Source: Methanomicrobiales archaeon
Lineage (GTDB): Archaea; Halobacteriota; Methanomicrobia; Methanomicrobiales; Methanospirillaceae
Length of the DNA: 5,167 nt
Assembly (NCBI GenBank): GCA_012798365.1
Contig: JAAZNH010000182.1
Location: 1-5,167 of the forward strand
Direction: 5' to 3'
Of the stretch, positions 1 to 5,167 are shown in pieces. The notes under the pieces were generated by a model. The model saw only the letters and a list, made by a program, of their open reading frames with translations. It was not told where the DNA came from and ran no database searches. The position numbers and the translations under genes are program-made. Position 1 is the first letter of the stretch; the number at the start of each line of letters is the position of its first letter.

Positions 1-1
1 C

Positions 2-727
2 TCCGGTCTTGAGGCCGCGCTTGGGGAGGTGATCCCCCTTTCCGGGTATTCTCCCGCAAGCCAGTGGGTATACCTCTATCTCACCGGCCCCAACCTTCCG
101 GAGAACGGGGTGCCGCTCAATGATGTCACCCGCCGGGCTGACCAGGGCGCTTTCACAAAGGTCAGCGTGGATGGCAATGATTACTGGAGTTACAAGTGGA
201 ATACCGGCAACGTGAACGGGAAACTCGATGAAGGAACCTACACCATCTGGGTTGTCAACGGGCCCAACGACCGGTCCAATCTTGCCCACGCGGACTACCG
301 GACAATCTCTGTGAGGCTGGGAAAGCCCTACGTCGCCGTGGACTCGGTGCAGGTGAACGGGGCGATGGAGATCTCCTCCAACCCATCCGGCGCCCGGGTT
401 ACGGTGAACGGGCAGGACCGGGGGGCTACGCCGCTTACGGTAAGCGACCTTCGCCCGGGTTCCTACCAGGTCGCATTCACCCTTCCCGGGTATTATGAAT
501 TCTCCACACCGGTTACGGTTGAGGCCGGGCGCATCTCCGAGGTGAAAGCAACCCTCGCCGCCCTGCCCGTGCCGACGCCAACCACGGAACTCCCTGCAAC
601 CGTGCCGGCAACGGCAGCCCCGTCAGCAACACCATCCACGACAAAAACCACTCATGCCGCCGGGATGGTCCCGGCAGTCCTGACTGGCATTGCGGGAGTC
701 GCCCTGCTGATGCGGATGAGAACCTGA
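2..727 (+). CDS. PEGA-domain cell-surface protein, C-terminal part (5' end outside window)
   Basis: The frame is open from base 2, so the GTG at 29 is an internal Val codon and not a start. Counting that Val as residue 1, residues 1-100 form a beta-rich module with a Trp/Tyr-rich centre (DGNDYWSYKWNTG) and EGTYTIWVVNGP. From memory, this resembles modules in secreted proteins of Methanomicrobiales. Residues about 113-177 are a PEGA domain: NPSGARVTVNGQDRG, then TPLTV, LRPGSYQV and LPGYY. Residues 180-208 are a Pro/Thr/Ala/Ser stalk suited to O-glycosylation, followed by a hydrophobic segment (about 211-228) and a short basic tail, MRMRT. This is the usual layout of an exported archaeal protein anchored by its C-terminus with the body outside the cell. 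Ligand and role are unknown; PEGA domains are common in surface-layer-associated proteins. I see no clear PGF-CTERM sorting tripartite signal. The signal peptide must lie upstream of the window. Confidence 0.85.
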   Translation, partial: SGLEAALGEVIPLSGYSPASQWVYLYLTGPNLPENGVPLNDVTRRADQGAFTKVSVDGNDYWSYKWNTGNVNGKLDEGTYTIWVVNGPNDRSNLAHADYRTISVRLGKPYVAVDSVQVNGAMEISSNPSGARVTVNGQDRGATPLTVSDLRPGSYQVAFTLPGYYEFSTPVTVEAGRISEVKATLAALPVPTPTTELPATVPATAAPSATPSTTKTTHAAGMVPAVLTGIAGVALLMRMRT

Positions 728-733
728 TTTTTT
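728..733 (+). terminator. T6 tract after the PEGA gene, candidate archaeal terminator
   Basis: Six consecutive T residues begin immediately after the TGA stop codon, with no convincing hairpin before them. Archaeal RNA polymerase can terminate on oligo-T tracts alone, so this is a plausible end for the PEGA transcript. The tract is short and unsupported by experiment. Confidence 0.4.
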
Positions 734-754
734 GTCCCAAAAGGATCCATCCAC

Positions 755-766
755 GCCTTTTTAACC
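755..766 (+). promoter_or_regulatory. Possible TATA element for the small membrane protein
   Basis: The T/A-rich stretch CCTTTTTAAC lies about 37 bp before the ATG at 797, in an otherwise GC-rich context. If it is the TATA box, transcription would begin near 783-788 and leave a leader of roughly 10 nt. That fits the absence of a good Shine-Dalgarno sequence before the ATG. Confidence 0.35.
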
Positions 767-796
767 GAAAACATCCCAGATTGTTAAAAGCGGATT

Positions 797-1003
797 ATGG
801 AAGCGGACTTATTAACCATCCTCATCATCGTCACCATGGGATCCTGTTTCGGGACCATGGCCTGGCTTCTTATAGGATACCTTGCCCGCACCCAGAAACC
901 GGACTGGGCTGATATGACACGCCGTGAGAAGAGCACAAACATTGCTCTTGTCCTGTTCTTTTCAATTGCGATTATTGCTGCACTCTTCTGGTATATTTCC
1001 TAA
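797..1003 (+). CDS. Small two-helix membrane protein, unknown function
   Basis: This 68-residue protein has two hydrophobic stretches, residues about 5-30 (TILIIVTMGSCFGTMAWLLI) and about 48-67 (NIALVLFFSIAIIAALFWYI). They are joined by a polar loop, about residues 31-47, containing KPDWADMTRREKS. The pattern predicts two membrane-spanning helices with a charged, probably cytoplasmic hairpin loop. I recognise no family or catalytic motif. Reality is supported by the membrane-protein composition, an ATG start with a TATA-like element at a suitable distance, and a free intergenic position between two real genes. No Shine-Dalgarno motif is seen. It ends 34 bp from the convergent FkbM gene. It could be a small accessory subunit or a lineage-specific orphan; no function can be assigned. 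Confidence 0.65.
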   Translation: MEADLLTILIIVTMGSCFGTMAWLLIGYLARTQKPDWADMTRREKSTNIALVLFFSIAIIAALFWYIS

Positions 1004-1016
1004 AACAGGCCTGAAA
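1004..1016. terminator. Weak candidate terminator region between convergent genes
   Basis: The 34 bp between the two convergent stop codons contains the 8-bp palindrome CAGGCCTG (1006-1013). In the minus direction it is followed by TTTTAG. This could help end the FkbM transcript, but the T run is only four bases and the palindrome has no loop, so the call is tentative. Confidence 0.2.
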
Positions 1017-1037
1017 CGAACCGCCTGCCAAGCGGGA

Positions 1038-1634
1038 TCAGCGGCGTGTGGCATGGAGAATGCCCATGACCCCGAGGACATCGTGGCAGGGTTTTCGTTC
1101 AATCGTATAGTCATAGTGCCTGTCGATATAATCAAGGAGGGCAGGAGACGGCGGACCGGATATCGGGGGGATGTGCAGTTCCATCTCGATCCGTCGTATC
1201 CCGGCCAGGTCCCCGGGGCGGATCTGCCATTCGGCACCTTCGCAGTCGCACTTGAGAAAATCGCAGCCACCCGCCATCTCCACGAGGGCTGACAGCGGGT
1301 ACGTGGGAACAAGGGCGGACTCTTCATCCCATGTGCAGACAGCCGGTTTCCCGTCCCCGAGACCGGCTTCAATGACGCGGATTGAGGCATCATTGAGTGT
1401 GATATTCTGTCGCAGGATAGCCGGAATGACCGGTTCAACTGCTGTCACGTGCCGGCTCATCCGGCAAGCCCGCAGGCAGAATGCCCCGGCATTGGCGCCG
1501 ATGTCCAGGACCAGATCATCCCTGCCAATATCCGAAAAGGCATACTCCGGCACATCAAAGATCTGGCGGAAGCGGGAGGGGGCATGATGAAACCGCACCC
1601 CGTCATCGGTGACATGAAACTGAGGCACATGCAT
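1038..1634 (-). CDS. FkbM-family SAM-dependent methyltransferase
   Basis: The 198-residue protein carries the hallmarks of the FkbM (Methyltransf_21) Rossmann-fold methyltransferases. The SAM-binding glycine loop is LVLDIGANAGAF (residues 41-52). The acidic end of strand 2 is TAVEP (E67), and the family motif CDFLKCDCEGAEW spans residues 124-136. It is followed by RRIEMELH (147-154). FkbM-type enzymes usually O-methylate sugars, lipids or secondary metabolites; the substrate here is unknown. At 198 residues it is shorter than the roughly 230-300 typical of the family, but the core domain appears complete, so it is probably minimal rather than broken. It lacks a signal peptide and membrane segments and should be cytosolic. 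It stands alone, with no glycosyltransferase neighbours, and diverges from the Trm5-like gene. The ATG at 1634 is chosen because a T-rich TATA candidate lies about 22 bp upstream, which would give a leaderless mRNA. Confidence 0.85.
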   Translation of the reverse strand: MHVPQFHVTDDGVRFHHAPSRFRQIFDVPEYAFSDIGRDDLVLDIGANAGAFCLRACRMSRHVTAVEPVIPAILRQNITLNDASIRVIEAGLGDGKPAVCTWDEESALVPTYPLSALVEMAGGCDFLKCDCEGAEWQIRPGDLAGIRRIEMELHIPPISGPPSPALLDYIDRHYDYTIERKPCHDVLGVMGILHATRR

Positions 1635-1650
1635 AGGTTTGAAGGGACAC

Positions 1651-1661
1651 GATAAAAAAAC
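1651..1661 (-). promoter_or_regulatory. Candidate TATA element for the FkbM gene (leaderless)
   Basis: Read on the minus strand this is GTTTTTTTATC, centred about 22 bp upstream of the ATG at 1634. Archaeal TATA boxes sit about 25 bp before the transcription start, so transcription would begin at or next to the start codon. This agrees with the lack of any Shine-Dalgarno motif. Confidence 0.4.
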
Positions 1662-1730
1662 ACCGGGATCCCTTTTTTGGAAGGAAGGGGGATACAGGAA
1701 TTCCCTGCAGGCAGCTCTGCCGGCACGGCC

Positions 1731-1748
1731 CGGAATGGATATTTATAC
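1731..1748 (+). promoter_or_regulatory. TATA box and BRE-like element of the Trm5-like gene
   Basis: ATATTTATAC (about 1739-1748) is a close match to the archaeal TATA consensus, preceded by the purine-rich CGGAATGG in the BRE position. The predicted transcription start is near 1769-1772, giving a 5-8 nt leader before the ATG at 1777. This promoter decides the start choice, because the earlier in-frame starts at 1639 (TTG) and 1735 (ATG) would lie upstream of the transcript. Confidence 0.6.
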
Positions 1749-1776
1749 GAAGAGCCGGCGTATCTATCCGGCACGG

Positions 1777-2571
1777 ATGGGACTGAAAAAACAGCTCGAA
1801 GGTGTGCTTCCGGCAGGCGCCCTGCCCTTTGTATCGGACCATTTCGAGGTCATCGGGGACATTGCGGTGCTCAGCCTGCCCGTGGAACTCGAACTCTATG
1901 GAAAAATAATCGCAGCGTCCATTGTTGCACACCGGAAAAACATCTACACGGTCTTAAACAAGAACGAGCAGATCCGCGGACCTTCCCGCACTGCCCGGTA
2001 TGAGGTTCTTTGCGGGGAAACCACCGTGACGGTATACCGCGAGTTCGGGTTCATGTACCGGTTTGATGTCACCCGCTCGTTCTTCTCCACCCGCCTTGCG
2101 TACGAGCGTAACCGGGTGACGGCACAAGTGGAACCCGGGGAACGGGTGTATGTCCCCTTTGCCGGTGTCGGGCCGTTTGCCATCCCCGCTGCCGCACGCG
2201 GGGCAGAAGTCTGGGCCGTTGAGATGAACCCGGACGCTTTTCGCTGGCTCACGGAAAACATCCGGCTCAACCATGTTGAAACCCGCTGCCATGCCCGGCA
2301 GGGGGATGCCCTTGCAGTTGCCGCCCTGCCGGTGCACCGGTTCGACCGGATCATCATCCCTGCACCATACGGGATGGACCATGCGCTGGATTCCTTTCTC
2401 CCGTGCCTTGCCTGCGGGGGCATGGCCCACTGGTACACGTTTAAGACAAAAGAGGAGATCCCGGCACTCCTGCAGGAGTTTGAATCACGGGGGCTGACGG
2501 TGACGTTTTACTCTGACTGCGGCAATGTCGCTCCCGGCGTGAGCAGGTACGTGTTCGATCTCGCTCAGTAG
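1777..2571 (+). CDS. Trm5/Tyw2-like (Met-10+ family) tRNA methyltransferase-type protein
   Basis: The 264-residue protein (from ATG 1777) belongs to the class I SAM enzymes of the Trm5/Tyw2 group (COG2520 type). Trm5 makes m1G37 in tRNA, while Tyw2 transfers the aminocarboxypropyl group of SAM in wybutosine synthesis. N-terminal FEVIGDIAVLSLP (23-35) matches the small D1-type domain. EFGFMYRFDVTRSFFSTRL (89-107) and ER (110-111) match the linker before the Rossmann domain. FAGVGPFAIPAA (128-139) is motif I, AVEMNP (147-152) carries the ribose-binding acid, NIRLN (161-165) follows, and QGD (175-177) comes next. Two places depart from Trm5: VPFAG replaces the usual D-M-FAG, and PAPYG (195-199) stands where Trm5 has NLP. 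The exact reaction is therefore uncertain: divergent Trm5, a Tyw2-like enzyme or a paralogue. The frame is open upstream to 1639, but the TATA box at 1740 and the family-like MGLKKQLEGVLP beginning favour 1777. Confidence 0.85.
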   Translation: MGLKKQLEGVLPAGALPFVSDHFEVIGDIAVLSLPVELELYGKIIAASIVAHRKNIYTVLNKNEQIRGPSRTARYEVLCGETTVTVYREFGFMYRFDVTRSFFSTRLAYERNRVTAQVEPGERVYVPFAGVGPFAIPAAARGAEVWAVEMNPDAFRWLTENIRLNHVETRCHARQGDALAVAALPVHRFDRIIIPAPYGMDHALDSFLPCLACGGMAHWYTFKTKEEIPALLQEFESRGLTVTFYSDCGNVAPGVSRYVFDLAQ

Positions 2572-2605
2572 GATCGGACCGGGTCCTGAACCCTGCCAAT
2601 GCAGC

Positions 2606-2633
2606 GGGGATGGGGGATCACGGGGCACCGGGG
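2606..2633 (+). other. Four-tract G-quadruplex motif in the intergenic region
   Basis: Four runs of four or more G occur at 2606-2609, 2612-2616, 2622-2625 and 2630-2633, with loops AT, ATCAC and CACC. This satisfies the strict G4+N1-7 pattern. It lies 34 bp after the methyltransferase stop and about 15 bp before the candidate sensor promoter. On the plus strand it would be in the 3' end of the methyltransferase RNA. Fold and function are inferred from sequence only. Confidence 0.6.
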
Positions 2634-2642
2634 AGAGATTGG

Positions 2643-2657
2643 CAAACCTTAAATTGC
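2643..2657 (+). promoter_or_regulatory. Candidate promoter of the sensor gene
   Basis: CTTAAATT (2648-2655) preceded by GCAAAC resembles an archaeal TATA box with a BRE. A transcription start near 2675-2680 would leave a leader of about 25 nt before the GTG at 2704. The match is moderate. No other T/A-rich element is present in this 132-bp gap. Confidence 0.4.
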
Positions 2658-2703
2658 TTGACAGTGCAGGTACGTCAGGTTGCCCGGGCCCTGAATTACC
2701 AAA

Positions 2704-4722
2704 GTGAAAACCATTCGTTATCTTCGCCAGCTTGCAATCTTCCTTGTCCTCCTCGCAGGCTGCAGCCTGCTCATGTACTCGGTATACACGAGTGTTGAAG
2801 CAAAGACGATAGCGCAGGTCAACTCCGAACAGCAGGTTCATGCAGAACAGGCTGCACAGGGTATCGTGCGGTTCTTCTCGACTTATAACAGCACCCTCTC
2901 CTTCCTTGCTCTTAACAATCATATTATTGACACGGACACGGAGGGCAGGCAGCTTATCCGGGATTTCTACGCTAGCCATGCCGGTGAGATTTCCTCCATT
3001 ACCCGGGTGGATGAAAACGGGACCATTCTCTACACCTATCCGTACGAAACATCAACCGGTGCCAACATCTCCCTGCAGCCGCACGTGCGAAAATCCATTG
3101 AAACCGGGGGCGTGGTAGTCAGCGACGTATTCACGTCGGTCCAGGGATTCCGTACCATCTCCTTCGCAATGCCGGTGTACGATGAGGGCGTATATAAGGG
3201 AAGCCTCTCCATCCTGGTCCCGTTCGACCGCCTGACGGCAAAGAACCTGGAGCCGGTAACGGTCCTGCGCAGCGGTCACGCGTGGACCATCAACCAGAAC
3301 GGGGTGATCCTCACCTCACCGGATCCTGGAAAAACGGACCGGTCCGCCTTTGAGGCATTCGGAAACTCCAGAGAGATGAATGCGTTTCTTGAGGCCGCAA
3401 TGCTCGGCAGGCCGGGTTCGTCAACCTATACGCTGGCAAGAGAAGACGGCGGCCGGGCTGAGATCTATGATGCCGTCTTTTACCCGGCAGTCATCGGGGA
3501 CACCCGCTGGACGGTGATTGTTGCAACACCACGAAATGAGATCCTTGCAACGCTCCAGACCTTCCAGCGCGACATGGCGGTTGTCTTCTGCATCCTTGTT
3601 GCGATCCTTATCGTATTCACCTATTACCTGGTCAGGGCCCGGGACATTGTGCGGGAGGAGGAAGAGCGCAGGGCTGCAGCGTTTGCCCTGCAGGAGAGCG
3701 AGCGGAAATACCGGTATATCCTGGAGAACATGCAGGACCTCTTCTACCGCACGGACCGGGAAAACCGCCTCATCATGGTCAGCCCCTTCGGTGTGAAACT
3801 GCTGGGATATGCATCAATGGAGGAGATGCTCGGGAAACAAATCCGAAACTTTTATGCAAACCCGGACGAGCGCGATTACATGCTGCAGGAAATTGAGAAG
3901 CACGGCTCAATCACCAATTTCGAGACGCGCCTGCTCCGGGCTGACGGCACGGCCGTGACCGTCCTTGCCAACAGCCATACCGTATACGATGACAAGGGCA
4001 ACGTAATTGGGATCGAGGGGGTTATCCGGGACATCAGCGACCGGAAACTGACCGAGAATGCCCTTGTCCAGGCAACGAAAAAACTGAACCTCCTTACCAC
4101 GATCACCACGAATAATATCCGGAATTCGGCCTTCACGCTCTCCGGGTATCTTGAACTGGAACAGCAGCAGACGGACGAGGCGAAGCGCCGGGAGTTCCAC
4201 GATAAGGAAGCAGCCCTGCTCAGCCAGATTAATGCATGGCTCACGGTAGCAAAGAGTTACCAGGACCTCGGGCTGAACCCCCCGCGATGGCACCCGGTAT
4301 CCACCACGTTCATCCTTGCGGTTTCCCACCTTGAATGGCCGGACACCATCACACGCAGGGTCGATGCTGAAGGTATTGAGGTCTATGCTGATCCCCTGCT
4401 TGAGACCGTCTTTTTCAACCTTGCCGAGAATGTTATCCGGCACGCGGCCACGGCCACGGTTTTTACCTTGCGATACGAGATCACTCCGCAGGGCCTGACC
4501 CTGATCATCGAGGACAATGGCAGAGGTGTTCCCGGCCCGATGAAAGCGGCAATCTTTGAGCGGGAATATACTCCGGCCCGGGGGGTCGGGCTATTCATGG
4601 CGCGGGAGATCCTCGGTATCACCGGCATCACGATCCGGGAGAATGGTACTGAAGGCAAAGGTGCCCGGTTCGAGATTGTTGTACCACCCGGGGGGTACCG
4701 GTTCACGAAAGAACAACCGTAA
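2704..4722 (+). CDS. Membrane dCache-PAS sensor with histidine-kinase architecture, phosphoacceptor His replaced by Asn
   Basis: This 672-residue inner-membrane sensor has a first helix at about 8-28 and an extracytoplasmic dCache-type ligand-binding region at about 33-285. A second helix spans about 290-310, followed by a short charged coiled segment (311-335) without a clear HAMP domain. A cytoplasmic PAS/PAC domain spans about 333-449 (PAC end IEGVIRDISDRKL). The dimerisation region begins KKLNLLTTITTNNIRNS. By comparison with the ITRHDI-type H-box that I recall from related methanogen kinases, the phosphoacceptor His is Asn470 here. The ATPase domain looks intact: N-box FFNLAENVIRHA (570-580), G1 DNGRG (604-608), F-box-like IFERE (617-621), G2 GVGL (627-630) and G3 GKG (651-653). 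It probably binds ATP but may not autophosphorylate in the usual way. No response regulator is in the window. The GTG start is chosen because an in-frame TGA lies at 2692-2694 and the membrane helix follows directly. No Shine-Dalgarno is seen. Confidence 0.9.
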   Translation: MKTIRYLRQLAIFLVLLAGCSLLMYSVYTSVEAKTIAQVNSEQQVHAEQAAQGIVRFFSTYNSTLSFLALNNHIIDTDTEGRQLIRDFYASHAGEISSITRVDENGTILYTYPYETSTGANISLQPHVRKSIETGGVVVSDVFTSVQGFRTISFAMPVYDEGVYKGSLSILVPFDRLTAKNLEPVTVLRSGHAWTINQNGVILTSPDPGKTDRSAFEAFGNSREMNAFLEAAMLGRPGSSTYTLAREDGGRAEIYDAVFYPAVIGDTRWTVIVATPRNEILATLQTFQRDMAVVFCILVAILIVFTYYLVRARDIVREEEERRAAAFALQESERKYRYILENMQDLFYRTDRENRLIMVSPFGVKLLGYASMEEMLGKQIRNFYANPDERDYMLQEIEKHGSITNFETRLLRADGTAVTVLANSHTVYDDKGNVIGIEGVIRDISDRKLTENALVQATKKLNLLTTITTNNIRNSAFTLSGYLELEQQQTDEAKRREFHDKEAALLSQINAWLTVAKSYQDLGLNPPRWHPVSTTFILAVSHLEWPDTITRRVDAEGIEVYADPLLETVFFNLAENVIRHAATATVFTLRYEITPQGLTLIIEDNGRGVPGPMKAAIFEREYTPARGVGLFMAREILGITGITIRENGTEGKGARFEIVVPPGGYRFTKEQP

Positions 4723-4734
4723 CAGGAATTGGCG

Positions 4735-4815
4735 ATGAGGGTACAGGAGGATGAAAAAATCAACCCGACCCCGGGTATTTTCATCATGGAGACTCGCAAA
4801 TATTCTACCGGATAG
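4735..4815 (+). CDS. Possible 26-codon leader ORF before the acetyltransferase
   Basis: An ATG at 4735 opens a 26-residue frame (MRVQEDEKINPTPG at its start) that ends with TAG at 4813-4815. An AGGA motif stands 7 nt before the ATG, the best-spaced Shine-Dalgarno-like site in the window. The stop lies two bases before the acetyltransferase ATG at 4818, an arrangement that allows translational coupling. The peptide matches nothing I recognise, and an ORF this short is expected by chance, so reality is uncertain. Confidence 0.22.
   Translation: MRVQEDEKINPTPGIFIMETRKYSTG
4774..4784 (+). promoter_or_regulatory. Weak TATA-like element before the acetyltransferase
   Basis: GGTATTTTCAT is the best-placed T/A-rich element upstream of the ATG at 4818; initiation from it would give a leader of about 14 nt. 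AAATATT (4798-4804) is closer to consensus but too near the start codon. Read-through from the sensor gene, 95 bp upstream, is an equally good explanation for expression. Confidence 0.25.
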
Positions 4816-4817
4816 TG

Positions 4818-5167
4818 ATGATGACGACAGTCCCGATCCGGATCGGCGGCGCACTCCTCCGCCCCTGGCACCCTGCCGACGCCCGGGCACTGGCACGGTA
4901 TGCAGACAATCCCCGGGTTGCAGCCGGGCTCCGCGATCTCTTTCCGAGCCCTTACACCCTTGCTGATGCAGAGCGGTTCATCTCGATGGCAATCACGACA
5001 GAAGAGAACCTGATGCTTGCCATCGAAGCTGACGGGGAAGCCTGCGGCGGAATCGGGATTCACCCGCTATCGGATGTATACCAGGGCACCGCCGAGATCG
5101 GGTACTGGCTGGCCGAACCCTTCTGGGGCAGGGGAATTATTACCGCGGCGGTCGGGGCACTTGTTCC
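4818..5167 (+). CDS. RimJ/RimL-like GNAT N-acetyltransferase, N-terminal part (3' end outside window)
   Basis: The first 116 residues read as a typical Acetyltransf_3 (RimJ-type) GNAT protein. LLRPWHPADARALARYADNP (13-32) is the family's opening strand and helix. NLMLAIEADGEACGGIGIHP (64-83) covers strands 2-3. TAEIGYWLAEPFWGRGIITA (91-110) is strand 4 with the acetyl-CoA pyrophosphate-binding loop WGRGIIT. Such enzymes transfer acetyl from acetyl-CoA to amine groups on proteins, peptides or small molecules in the cytosol; the substrate cannot be told from this part. Two ATGs are adjacent (4818 and 4821) and a GTG lies at 4815; the frame is open back to 4755 with no other ATG. No well-placed Shine-Dalgarno precedes it, so coupling with the short ORF ending at 4815 is possible. 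The gene runs off the window end after about two thirds of the usual length. Confidence 0.85.
   Translation, partial: MMTTVPIRIGGALLRPWHPADARALARYADNPRVAAGLRDLFPSPYTLADAERFISMAITTEENLMLAIEADGEACGGIGIHPLSDVYQGTAEIGYWLAEPFWGRGIITAAVGALV

Noticed and set aside
962..1438. 158-residue minus-strand frame overlapping the FkbM gene
   Set aside because: It lies in another frame of the same strand as FkbM, whose motifs are unmistakable; the product has no recognisable domain.
1639..1776. N-terminal extension of the Trm5-like protein from TTG 1639 or ATG 1735
   Set aside because: The extension would overlap the FkbM promoter and include the strong TATA box at 1740. Its sequence is unlike the family's N-terminus, whereas ATG 1777 gives a family-like start and a short leader.
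2658..2663. TTGACA-like bacterial -35 hexamer upstream of the sensor
   Set aside because: The gene content is archaeal, no -10 element stands at 17 bp, and the nearby T/A-rich element is a better promoter candidate.
2485..2979. 164-residue minus-strand frame across the sensor 5' end and the intergenic region
   Set aside because: It is antisense to the sensor's start and the end of the Trm5-like gene, and its product shows no motif; openness is explained by codon bias of the opposite strand.
4751..4966. 71-residue plus-strand frame beginning at ATG 4751 next to GGAGG
   Set aside because: It overlaps the acetyltransferase out of frame and gives a low-complexity D/P/R-rich product. The GGAGG abuts the ATG, which is too close for initiation. 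The GNAT frame has clear family motifs.
4383..5063. 226-residue minus-strand open frame opposite the sensor and acetyltransferase
   Set aside because: It is antisense to two well-supported genes, carries no family motif and is rich in Cys/Arg/Pro as expected from the complement of GC-rich coding DNA.
1..5167. CRISPR array, tRNA or rRNA gene, insertion sequence or attachment site
   Set aside because: No regularly spaced repeats, cloverleaf-like sequence, transposase frame or long terminal inverted repeat was seen on either strand by eye.

Overview
This window looks like a piece of a mesophilic methanogen chromosome, most probably order Methanomicrobiales (Methanoregula-like). The grounds are a PEGA-domain cell-surface protein with a Pro/Thr-rich stalk and C-terminal anchor, a Trm5/Tyw2 (Met-10+) family tRNA methyltransferase, and a dCache-PAS histidine-kinase-type sensor of the style abundant in these archaea. 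Archaeal TATA-like boxes sit about 20-55 bp upstream of starts, most genes lack a Shine-Dalgarno motif, and base composition is moderately GC-rich. The taxonomic call rests on family recognition, not on a database search.

Layout. (1) 2-727 (+): C-terminal part of a secreted, membrane-anchored PEGA protein, cut by the window start, followed by a T6 tract that could be an archaeal terminator. (2) 797-1003 (+): a 68-residue protein with two membrane helices and no recognised family. (3) 1038-1634 (-): a short FkbM-type SAM methyltransferase, convergent with gene 2 (34-bp gap). (4) 1777-2571 (+): a Trm5/Tyw2-like methyltransferase, divergent from gene 3 across a 142-bp shared promoter region rich in short palindromes and a repeated 9-mer. 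(5) 2572-2703: a 132-bp intergenic region with a strong four-tract G-quadruplex motif and a probable promoter. (6) 2704-4722 (+): a 672-residue membrane sensor with histidine-kinase architecture but Asn where the phosphoacceptor His belongs. (7) 4735-4815 (+): a possible 26-codon leader ORF. (8) 4818 to the window end (+): 5' part of a RimJ-like GNAT acetyltransferase.

The genes do not form an obvious pathway. They read as ordinary housekeeping and sensory chromosome content, with no sign of a mobile element, CRISPR array, RNA gene or defence island. The points most worth a second look are the degenerate H-box in an otherwise intact kinase, the G-quadruplex motif between genes 4 and 6, the non-canonical motifs of the Trm5-like enzyme, and the small ORF whose stop codon lies two bases before the acetyltransferase start.
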